Part shown: positions 1 to 5,557 of the stretch, in pieces | Position numbering within the stretch: the first letter of the stretch is position 1 | Layout: each line of letters begins with the position of its first letter | NCBI GenBank assembly: GCA_044354975.1 | Contig: JBIKZA010000039.1 | Coordinates: 1 to 22,834, forward strand | Reading direction: 5' to 3' | DNA length: 22,834 bases | Origin: CAIZGX01 sp044354975 | GTDB taxonomy: Bacteria; Bacteroidota; Bacteroidia; Flavobacteriales_D; Sanyastnellaceae | Translations under genes and position numbers: made by a program | The notes under the pieces: model-generated | The model's input: the letters and a program-made list of their open reading frames with translations, nothing else | What the model was told of the DNA's origin: nothing | Database searches by the model: none

Positions 1-527
1 CAAGTCCCTTTATTTTCTTTAATAACAAGTGAAAAGTCTTCTCGATTTTCATTTCTTCCATATGGTAACTTTTGCGTAAAGTCAATTAATTCGCTCCAGT
101 TTTTAATTCCTTTCTCTGTAACTAATGTTGTTAAATTGTCAGTCGAACTAAAGTTTTGATGTCTTACAGAAAAAATTATTTTAAAATTGTCAGGGTCAGA
201 AATCATAATTCCGTTTTCCGCCCAATATGGATTTTTTGGAATTTCAAGATTTATATTTTTTTTGTTAATTACGTTTTTTACTCGCTTAAATTCAACTTCA
301 GAGTTTACATAAAAGACAAGAATATCGTCTTCGTCAAACTTGCTTTTTGGCTGTTCAATAGATGTTATAAATTCTAAATGCCAATTTGAATTATTGTAAC
401 CTAAGAAAAGTCCGTCATAATTATTATGTTTTTCAAAACCGCCAAATTTTTCAAGTCCAACGACTTCAGTATAAAATCTTTCAATTTTATTTAAGTCAGT
501 TGTATGTCTTGCGTATCTAAATGTCAT
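1..527 (-). CDS. VOC-domain protein fused to a second conserved domain, 3' end beyond window
   Basis: This frame opens at the ATG complementary to 525-527 and runs off the left edge without a stop, about 175 codons. The first ~115 residues read as one glyoxalase/bleomycin-resistance (VOC) unit: it starts MTFRYARHTTDLNKIERFY, has FYTEVVGLEKFGGF, then WHLEF, and ends with the typical ISDPDNFKIIF strand. After a short linker comes a segment with NWSELIDF, LPYGRN and VIKENKGT. I recall that pattern from small stand-alone Bacteroidota proteins that continue GTCSSKHA, so this looks like a fusion. VOC proteins bind a metal and act on small molecules or give drug resistance; the substrate cannot be read here. 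The gene is much more A+T-rich (about 30% G+C in the first line) than the rest of the window, which suggests recent acquisition. An attC-like palindrome lies just upstream. Confidence 0.75.
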   Translation of the reverse strand, partial: MTFRYARHTTDLNKIERFYTEVVGLEKFGGFEKHNNYDGLFLGYNNSNWHLEFITSIEQPKSKFDEDDILVFYVNSEVEFKRVKNVINKKNINLEIPKNPYWAENGIMISDPDNFKIIFSVRHQNFSSTDNLTTLVTEKGIKNWSELIDFTQKLPYGRNENREDFSLVIKENKGT

Positions 528-553
528 TTTCTGCGGTTTCGTGTTATACTTGC

Positions 554-635
554 ACCCAACTTACTTATACGCGCTACAAACCTACCCAATACATGTCATT
601 GTAGCGCGATAGGCGCAGGTTTGTTGCGGTTAGCG
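554..635 (-). repeat. Overlapping palindromic element, attC-like
   Basis: A perfect 10-bp inverted repeat (cgcgctacaa 570-579 with ttgtagcgcg 599-608, 19-nt loop) overlaps a second 8-bp one (acaaacct 576-583 with aggtttgt 617-624), so two alternative foldings compete. Read on the minus strand the element ends in GTTGGGT (560-554), which fits the integron right-core consensus GTTRRRY, and the VOC gene starts 26 nt later, as in gene cassettes. The matching left core reads CGCTAAC (635-629), which departs from RYYYAAC at the first two positions. The 82-bp span is within the attC size range. No integrase gene is in view, so this is a suggestion only; a terminator or mobile-repeat remnant is also possible. 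Confidence 0.35.
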
Positions 636-648
636 AAAGGTAATTAAA

Positions 649-738
649 ATGAAAATAGGAAAATTAATTATTCAAAACAATTCTTCCATACCCCTTATGT
701 CTGCGACGAATGCCCTTCGGGCGAATGTTACTTTGTAA
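649..738 (+). CDS. Possible small ORF, 29 aa, truncated by hairpin array
   Basis: An ATG at 649 follows 14 nt after the attC-like element and reads MKIGKLIIQNNSSIPLMSA before entering the micro-hairpin array, whose third hairpin supplies the TAA stop (736-738). The A+T-rich start and its position directly after a cassette-like site suggest the 5' end of a gene cut short by the array. I recognise no family, and it may simply be non-coding. Confidence 0.15.
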   Translation: MKIGKLIIQNNSSIPLMSATNALRANVTL

Positions 739-752
739 CGAATGTCTTCGAC
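699..752. repeat. Micro-hairpin array A (4 hairpins, GAAT spacers)
   Basis: Four perfect small hairpins follow one another, separated each time by exactly GAAT: gtc-tgc-gac (699-707), gccc-ttc-gggc (712-722), gttac-ttt-gtaac (727-739) and gtc-ttc-gac (744-752). Stem sequences differ while the architecture stays the same. Three of the four loops are TNC (GNA on the other strand). The array lies just beyond the stop codon of the Fic gene. A single degenerate unit of the same kind is visible upstream of that gene near 1780-1796. Confidence 0.8.
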
Positions 753-772
753 GAGGGTAATGCCTTGGAATG

Positions 773-1735
773 TTATGGCTTTTTAAAAATCCCATAAATG
801 GTCTTTGTTTTATCGCCTTGTTTTTTGAATAACCTAAGTTCAACGCCCATTTTTAAATCCCGACTTGCGGTAGCAGACGAGATTTCTTTGAAGACATTCA
901 TGTAATCTTTTCTGGTGAATTCGGTTTGATTGAGTTGAGAAAAATAGGTCAGTCGATCTTCTATATTTAAGATGTGACTTTTCACATCGAGCGTCGTATT
1001 CAGCGAATCGTCGATCACTTGTAACATGTATTCAATAAAGGGAGTCGAATTTCCGGACTTGTCGCTTTGTGAAAGAGCCAGGTAATATTTACGTTGAGAC
1101 TTATGGATTAAATTCTCAAAAGGGATAAATTCAAACACCGGATAATCTCTCATCAAGATCAAGGTTTGCCACATTCTTCCCATTCTTCCATTGCCGTCTA
1201 TGAAGGGATGAATGAATTCCATTTCATAATGAAAAACGCAACTTTTTATGAGCGTGATTTCCTTAGAGGTTTTGAGATAGAGGAAAAGATCATTCATGAG
1301 ATGAGGCACATTTTCGGCGGGAGGAGCTAAGTGAGCTAACCGATCACCGGCCATGATGCCGACGCCTTTTTTTCGGTATTTTCCATTTTCAGTCACTAAT
1401 CCTTTCATAAGAATCTCATGCGCCTTGAGAAATGATTTGGATGAATGGGGGTCGAATTTATGGAGATGGTTATATGCTTTGATGGCATTTAGAACTTCAT
1501 TCACCTCTTGCTTTGGACCAATGATTCGCTTATTTTCTAGTAGAGCGGTGATTTGCTCTTCTGTGAGTGTATTCCCCTCAATGCTGAGGGATGAATGTAT
1601 GGTTTTAATGCGGTTTTCCTTTCGAAGTTTCGGAGAAGGCTTGTCCAAAAATTTCGCATTGATTTGTCCCAATTTCTCTGAAATCGAAACAATCAATTTT
1701 AAAATGACTGGAGTTATTTGATAAGGAGGGTTCAT
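773..1735 (-). CDS. Fic family protein AMP-transferase, class II, with C-terminal winged helix
   Basis: This 320-aa protein has the full Fic active-site loop HPFIDGNGRMGR at residues 176-187, with the catalytic histidine at 176. The inhibitory helix motif SLSIEGN lies near the N-terminus, with Glu53 positioned to block ATP binding, which makes it a class II (N-terminally auto-inhibited) Fic enzyme. The family usually transfers AMP from ATP to hydroxyl groups of target proteins. The last ~70 residues look like a winged-helix domain (FTRKDYMNVFKEISSATASRDL), common in stand-alone Fic proteins that may control their own promoter. A TACCTTTG box (complement of 1762-1769) and two TGATACTATCA palindromes precede the start codon. 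No antitoxin gene is adjacent. The target is unknown. Confidence 0.93.
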   Translation of the reverse strand: MNPPYQITPVILKLIVSISEKLGQINAKFLDKPSPKLRKENRIKTIHSSLSIEGNTLTEEQITALLENKRIIGPKQEVNEVLNAIKAYNHLHKFDPHSSKSFLKAHEILMKGLVTENGKYRKKGVGIMAGDRLAHLAPPAENVPHLMNDLFLYLKTSKEITLIKSCVFHYEMEFIHPFIDGNGRMGRMWQTLILMRDYPVFEFIPFENLIHKSQRKYYLALSQSDKSGNSTPFIEYMLQVIDDSLNTTLDVKSHILNIEDRLTYFSQLNQTEFTRKDYMNVFKEISSATASRDLKMGVELRLFKKQGDKTKTIYGIFKKP

Positions 1736-1739
1736 CTCG

Positions 1740-1769
1740 TGATACTATCATTTGATACTATCAAAGGTA
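1740..1769 (-). promoter_or_regulatory. fic promoter overlapped by two palindromic operator-like sites
   Basis: Two identical 11-bp copies of TGATACTATCA lie at 1740-1750 and 1753-1763, 13 bp centre to centre. Each is itself a palindrome (TGATA-C-TATCA), and the distal copy extends to a perfect 15-bp palindrome at 1751-1765. On the minus strand TACCTTTG (1769 to 1762) matches the Bacteroidota -7 box TAnnTTTG, so the sites cover the -7 box and predicted start of transcription (about 1757). That layout fits a repressor operator; the Fic protein's own winged helix is the obvious candidate. No good -33 TTTG is visible. Confidence 0.6.
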
Positions 1770-1810
1770 AGGAGGAAATGTCTTCGATGAATGCCTTCAA
1801 AGAAAAGTTA

Positions 1811-1850
1811 AGAGAGGGCAAGAGAGGGCAAGAGAGGGGAAGAGAGGGGA
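1811..1850. repeat. Four tandem 10-bp polypurine repeats
   Basis: Two copies of agagagggca are followed directly by two copies of agagagggga, a pure 10-bp period with only one variable position. The preceding bases (aagttaagag) and the following agatgggaat look like decayed edge copies. The tract is almost all purine on the plus strand and lies between the Fic promoter and micro-hairpin array B. It is probably a slippage-prone minisatellite; I see no other role. Confidence 0.85.
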
Positions 1851-1871
1851 AGATGGGAATTACGTTATTCC

Positions 1872-2049
1872 TACTGCGTATCGCCTCCCGATAGCTATCA
1901 GGATCATAATTACTACTTCGTAATGTTCATTGCTTTTTAGATCCGAAGGATTCCCCATTAACTATTGGGAATAAAATCTCTGATTTTCCAATTACGAAGT
2001 AGGAATAACGAAGTTCCAATTACGCAGTAGGAATAAAATCTTCGATTTT
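1872..2049. repeat. Micro-hairpin array B (8 trinucleotide-loop hairpins)
   Basis: This array fills most of the 317-bp gap upstream of fic. Hairpins seen: tac-tgc-gta (1872), tac-ttc-gta (1914), atcc-gaa-ggat (1941), aaaatc-tct-gatttt (1973), then a strictly regular part with 14-bp period: tac-gaa-gta (1993), aac-gaa-gtt (2007), tac-gca-gta (2021) and aaaatc-ttc-gatttt (2035). The spacers in the regular part alternate ggaat and ccaat. A perfect 10-bp palindrome gatagctatc (1890-1899) lies inside. Seven of eight loops are GNA or TNC. The regular part is repeated in opposite orientation in array D. Confidence 0.85.
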
Positions 2050-2052
2050 CAA

Positions 2053-2820
2053 TCACTTATGTCGAAACCAACAATCCATCCGCGCTGCTTCATATCCCTT
2101 AAAGATACTATTAACAGGAGCACCATGAATAAGTCGTTCATTGAAGTGGGTGCGAGCGATGTAATTGAAAGCACCCATGTCGCCGGTGTAGGCGGTTTCA
2201 TTATTTATGTTGAAACGCTCGTGAATGAAGCAAATCTTTTCAAGGAAATTCAACATGACGATTGTCGACGCGCCAATGATTCCGCAGTTCAGCAAGGTCG
2301 ATTGTGCGAATGTTTGTTCGTATTCCGCAAAGCCAGTAATCTGATTTCTGAAATGAGTTGAATGATCATTCATCCATTCGTTGTCCAACGTTTTCGGTTC
2401 GTCGCCGCAGAAGAGTGTATCGCGATTTTCTTGAAAGAGAAAAGCCTCGAACGGATTCTTCACCACTACAACATCTGAAACATCGGTTACGAAAACCGAT
2501 TTTATTGTTGAAGCGAAATTCAATAAAAAGTCGCGGTAAATGAAATAGCGAAAGACATTCGGATTCCACTTTTGATTGTATTCAATTTTAATGAAGGAGA
2601 TGTTTTCGTTCGAATATTTTTCACACGTTTCCTCAGAAAAATTGTTGTGAAATAGAACACCTTGTAACCCCAACGCTTGAATACTCTCTGCCCATGCTTG
2701 AACCAAGGCGTAATCGTCGTGTTCGAGTGTGGTGCTGCGATTCACATCGTACACCCCGGCAATGTGACAAGCCAAAATAATGTTCTCAGACCTCGCGGTG
2801 TAATTGAACAACGTTGTCAT
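2053..2820 (-). CDS. Putative glycosyltransferase of GT-A type
   Basis: The 255-aa cytoplasmic protein has no signal peptide or membrane segment. A hydrophobic strand followed by FVTDVSDVVVVKNPF (about residues 110-124) looks like the metal and sugar-nucleotide site of a GT-A fold, with Asp113 and Asp116 in a DxxD spacing. A preceding RYFIYRDFL helix and a later LNCGIIGAS strand (about 178-186) are also typical of this fold. I cannot name the exact family; it resembles the TOD1/DUF616-type transferases. Its start overlaps the stop of the upstream GT2 gene by four bases (ATGA), so the two are probably translated together for one surface glycan. Confidence 0.6.
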   Translation of the reverse strand: MTTLFNYTARSENIILACHIAGVYDVNRSTTLEHDDYALVQAWAESIQALGLQGVLFHNNFSEETCEKYSNENISFIKIEYNQKWNPNVFRYFIYRDFLLNFASTIKSVFVTDVSDVVVVKNPFEAFLFQENRDTLFCGDEPKTLDNEWMNDHSTHFRNQITGFAEYEQTFAQSTLLNCGIIGASTIVMLNFLEKICFIHERFNINNETAYTGDMGAFNYIARTHFNERLIHGAPVNSIFKGYEAARMDCWFRHK

Positions 2821-3473
2821 GAATTAGAAAGCGGAGCGTTATTTTTTTTGACTGTCGCGCTAATACTGTTAGGCATATTTCGATAATAGATGTATGATCG
2901 AAGATCTACTTTTTCAACACGAAATTTCGCTTCTGCTTGCTCGAAAAAATCAGCGTCCGCCGCATACCCACTTTTCAAACAAATCGCAGTAAACACTTCG
3001 CGTCGGCCGAATAGCGTTCCAAATAAAATGCAATCGTCTAAATGTACCAACTGGGTATGATCATCTTTGTCTGGAACGAAGTAGTCATCCGAATGGTTCA
3101 CCATAGTCTCGGTGAAAGATGCAATCAAATCAAGCGACTCTATTTTCTCCAAACAAGAACTCAGATGATGAGGCTTATACTCATCGTCGCTATCTAAGAT
3201 CGTAATGAATTCGCCAATACTATTCAAGACCCCACGGTCAATCGATTTCGATTGACCTCGGTTGCTGTGACGGACGTAAATGATTTTGTCTTCGTGTTGC
3301 TCTGCATATTGCAGCATTTGCGCGCGACTGTCGTTCGTTCCGCCGTCGTCGATAATAATCAACTCGAAATCCTGAAAGTCTTGATTCAACACAGAATCAA
3401 TCGCTCTTTTAATAAAAGCGAACTCCGTGTTGTACACAGCCATTAAGACTGATATCTTGACTTTCTTCAGCAT
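2817..3473 (-). CDS. Glycosyltransferase family 2
   Basis: This 218-aa protein begins KISVLMAVYNTE, the first strand of GT2 enzymes, followed by ELIIIDDGGTND (Asp42-Asp43, nucleotide site) and ITILDSDDE (DSD at 94-96, metal-binding DxD). It is shorter than most GT2 enzymes (about 250-330 aa) and has no C-terminal membrane segment. It should transfer a sugar from a nucleotide-sugar donor, probably to a cell-surface glycan in the cytoplasm. It is the first gene of a two-gene unit with the downstream putative transferase. The 98-bp upstream gap shows no clear TAnnTTTG box. Confidence 0.88.
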   Translation of the reverse strand: MLKKVKISVLMAVYNTEFAFIKRAIDSVLNQDFQDFELIIIDDGGTNDSRAQMLQYAEQHEDKIIYVRHSNRGQSKSIDRGVLNSIGEFITILDSDDEYKPHHLSSCLEKIESLDLIASFTETMVNHSDDYFVPDKDDHTQLVHLDDCILFGTLFGRREVFTAICLKSGYAADADFFEQAEAKFRVEKVDLRSYIYYRNMPNSISATVKKNNAPLSNS

Positions 3474-3571
3474 AATCGGGAACTAGATTTTTCCGCTTGC
3501 AAAGAAGGACGAAATTTTCCGAAACGCTGTTAAATAAATGTTTTATTTGACTTTTGTGAAGTCGATTCAAT

Positions 3572-4243
3572 CTAATACTTCAACATATCCACTTCCTCGA
3601 AATTTTCAAAATCTTTGATGTCGCGAAGCTTGAGTAATTTGGTAACTGTTATGTTGGTCCAGGTCTCTCTGAACTCCTCATCTCCGCCTTCCGCACTTTC
3701 ATTGGTGTTCACCTTTTCTTGTTTCTTCTTTGAAAGGAAGTTAATGCTGGTTTCTTTTTCAACAACTTCGCCGCCTTCACTCGAGTCATAACCAATTAAG
3801 TAGAAATCGGAGTTTCTGTATCGGAAGGTGTATTTCCAATAACCGTATCGGCCATGTGCATAGTTAACATAGAGATTTCCCTTGTTAATTTCAAGCGAAA
3901 GTTCAGGAGCGTAATACACGCCGCCGTCTTCATTTTCCGAGGCGAAGCAATTGATGTTTTTCAAAGCAAGCTCGTACATATTGTTTTTCTTAAAGAGAAC
4001 TATTATACCTCTTCTGTTTCGATCAACACGTTCCCCGAATTCGTTCATCTCAAAACCAGCTTTGTCTGTAGCTTTAACCATCAGAACTTTATCAGGAACC
4101 CCGTCACCATCCAAGTCACCATCAACCGAGCTGAACAGGACATAGCCAGTTGGAATGAATTCTTTGGGATTTTGTTTGGTTAAAGGCTGCCCTATTGCAA
4201 GAGTTGAGAGGAATAGGAGGGCAATGGTTAGTTTTGTTTTCAT
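3572..4243 (-). CDS. Secreted protein with DxDxDG-type loop, function unknown
   Basis: I chose the ATG at 4243 because MKTKLTIALLFLSTLAIGQ then forms a clean signal peptide with cleavage before Gln; an ATG five codons upstream (4258) would add a polar leader. The mature protein carries DGDLDGDGVPDKV near its N-terminus (about residues 41-53), an EF-hand or dockerin-like calcium loop also found in FG-GAP-type repeats. The rest is beta-rich, with YGYWKYTFRYRNSDFYLIGYD in the middle and an acidic, lysine-rich tail. It resembles small periplasmic proteins of Bacteroidota without assigned function. Spacing to the upstream lipoprotein gene is only 31 bp, so they probably share a transcript. Confidence 0.7.
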   Translation of the reverse strand: MKTKLTIALLFLSTLAIGQPLTKQNPKEFIPTGYVLFSSVDGDLDGDGVPDKVLMVKATDKAGFEMNEFGERVDRNRRGIIVLFKKNNMYELALKNINCFASENEDGGVYYAPELSLEINKGNLYVNYAHGRYGYWKYTFRYRNSDFYLIGYDSSEGGEVVEKETSINFLSKKKQEKVNTNESAEGGDEEFRETWTNITVTKLLKLRDIKDFENFEEVDMLKY

Positions 4244-4274
4244 GTTGTGAATGTTCAATTCGTTTGAGTTGTGG

Positions 4275-4919
4275 TTAAAGATTGATATGATAATCGAGTA
4301 ACACCTTTTTGTAAACCGTATCTACGGTTAGGGTGTCAACGATATACGAACTCAGTAAGCCAATATTCTTGCCAAAAGATTGATAGCTCTTCCTTGAAAC
4401 ATTAGGACCATATACCCAATGTCCTTCCAAGGTGATGATTGAATCTGTTCCATTAAAAAACTTGTTGGTCACTTTCACTTTTTCAGAGAAATCTCCGAAG
4501 CGCTTGTCTGTCCAGTCGCGTTCGAATTCAAATCCCACTTGCTCTGAAAGTATTGGCCATTGCACATAGTAATTGCCAAAGGGAGGGCTCACCCAATTGA
4601 TTTTGTTGTATCCGTAAATCGGTTGTCCATTCAAAAAAGGAACATAAGCCGTGTCTGAATAGGTCTGAACGCCTGAAAGATCTGCTGGCGTGTTTACATA
4701 CCTATGTGGTAAATACGTTGCACTCACTTCAACTTGCTCCGTGGTGGTGTCATTCACTTCATACAACCACCAACTTCCCGGATAAACAGGATAATAACTC
4801 AAAGGAAAATAGGTCGTAGGTTCAGCAGTCACATCGCCTTGCATGCTCTCCCATGTGCATGAAAAAAGCGCACATGAAACCAAAACCACAAACATGAGAC
4901 CGGCATACAATTTTTGCAT
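4275..4919 (-). CDS. Lipoprotein, function unknown
   Basis: The start at 4919 gives MQKLYAGLMFVVLVSCALFSC, a short lipoprotein signal peptide with the lipobox LFSC and lipidated Cys21. Earlier in-frame ATGs (4946, 4982) would run into micro-hairpin array C and add a polar leader. A TACATTTA box (4931 to 4924) sits four bases before this ATG, which also favours it. The 214-aa product has YYPVYPGSWWLYEV after the lipid anchor, seen in several Bacteroidota lipoproteins that I cannot assign to a pathway, and ends with VLLDYHINL. It is followed by the secreted protein gene at 3572-4243. Confidence 0.7.
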   Translation of the reverse strand: MQKLYAGLMFVVLVSCALFSCTWESMQGDVTAEPTTYFPLSYYPVYPGSWWLYEVNDTTTEQVEVSATYLPHRYVNTPADLSGVQTYSDTAYVPFLNGQPIYGYNKINWVSPPFGNYYVQWPILSEQVGFEFERDWTDKRFGDFSEKVKVTNKFFNGTDSIITLEGHWVYGPNVSRKSYQSFGKNIGLLSSYIVDTLTVDTVYKKVLLDYHINL

Positions 4920-4923
4920 AGGG

Positions 4924-4931
4924 TAAATGTA
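4924..4931 (-). promoter_or_regulatory. -7-like box TACATTTA directly before lipoprotein ATG
   Basis: On the minus strand TACATTTA matches TAnnTTTG in all but the last base and is followed by CCCT and the ATG at 4919. It lies between array C and the gene, so the array forms the region upstream of this promoter. Confidence 0.4.
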
Positions 4932-4949
4932 ATGTGTTCTTTTCATCTC

Positions 4950-5099
4950 GTCGCAGACATTAGTCACCGACATTCGCTGCAACTTAGCAATCGCCCACTG
5001 GGCATTCGCCCTTCGGGCATTCGTTCACTAGTGAACATTAGTCATCGACATTCGCTGCTACGCAGCATTCGTTCGCTAGCGAACATCAGTTCTCTGAAC
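4950..5099. repeat. Micro-hairpin array C (about 10 units, ATTC spacers)
   Basis: Units in order: gtc-gca-gac (4950), gtc-acc-gac (4963), gct...agc (4976-4988, 7-nt loop), gccc-act-gggc (4993), gccc-ttc-gggc (5008), the perfect palindrome gttcactagtgaac (5023-5036), gtc-atc-gac (5041), gctgc-tac-gcagc (5054), the palindrome gttcgctagcgaac (5071-5084) and gttc-tct-gaac (5089-5099). Spacers are mostly ATTC or ATT. The gccc-ttc-gggc hairpin also occurs in array A. The last two units are inside the 3' end of the holin-like gene: its TAG stop (5078 to 5076) lies in the centre of gttcgctagcgaac. Confidence 0.85.
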
Positions 5100-5456
5100 T
5101 TTCGCCTTTCCTCCAAGAATCAGATGTGTAATAGAGATTACAATGGACAACCACAGTGCAGGCCAAAAACCATCAATCTTAAATCCGTCAACAATCTCTC
5201 CAGCCATAATTAGAATAGCGGCATTAATGACCAAAAGAAACAGTCCCAGGGTGAAGAGCGTTGCAGGTATAGTTAGGAGGATTAGAATCGGTTTAACAAA
5301 CTTGTTTAAAAGCGTTATGACTATTGAACTAATAATCACTGTAAGGGAAGAGTCCACAGAAAACCCGTCAAGTAAATAATCTCCTAACAGAAGAGCTAGG
5401 CACGTGATCATTAATTGGAAGGTTGTTTTAAAAAAATTGTTCGGTTTCTTTTCCAT
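5076..5456 (-). CDS. Membrane protein of the phage holin superfamily IV (PF04020 type)
   Basis: The 126-aa protein has about four hydrophobic segments, with ITCLALLLGDYLLDGF, LTVIISSIVITLLNKFVKPIL and LTIPATLFTLGLFLLVINAAIL, then WPALWLSIVISITHLIL. The NKFVKPIL...TIPATLFTLGLF pattern is the signature of the Phage_holin_4_2 family, which is widespread in bacterial chromosomes outside prophages and whose real role is unknown. The last nine residues (AKVQRTDVR) and the stop codon are encoded by micro-hairpin array C, so the C-terminus has probably been rewritten by the array. The start at 5456 follows FFKTT-type polar residues and has no better alternative. Confidence 0.85.
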   Translation of the reverse strand: MEKKPNNFFKTTFQLMITCLALLLGDYLLDGFSVDSSLTVIISSIVITLLNKFVKPILILLTIPATLFTLGLFLLVINAAILIMAGEIVDGFKIDGFWPALWLSIVISITHLILGGKAKVQRTDVR

Positions 5457-5477
5457 TGGGTAATTTTCAGTTTAGCG

Positions 5478-5541
5478 AATTTCGAAAAGAAGTTGGAATA
5501 ATTTTCTTTTTCATGCGAAATACTTCTTTCTTTTCGAAATT
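5478..5541. repeat. 12-bp inverted repeat in divergent intergenic region
   Basis: aatttcgaaaag (5478-5489) and its exact reverse complement cttttcgaaatt (5530-5541) are separated by 40 bp between the divergent holin-like gene and the NHL-repeat gene. It could be a paired regulator site serving both genes or a chance product of A+T-rich sequence. The right arm lies just before the predicted promoter and start of the NHL gene. Confidence 0.55.
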
Positions 5542-5557
5542 TCTTTTCTTTGTTGGT

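Noticed and set aside
1353..1721. Open frame on the plus strand opposite fic
   Set aside because: It mirrors the coding bias of the Fic gene, and its translation shows no family features.
1811..1850. Coding repeat
   Set aside because: The 10-bp unit is not a multiple of three, and no open frame of note spans it.
1872..2049. CRISPR array
   Set aside because: The units are 9-15 nt hairpins with 4-5 nt spacers; there are no 25-40 nt direct repeats or unique spacers of constant length, and no cas genes.
4920..4982. Longer N-terminus for the lipoprotein gene starting at 4982 or 4946
   Set aside because: It would put polar residues before the lipoprotein signal peptide and be encoded partly by the hairpin array and predicted promoter.
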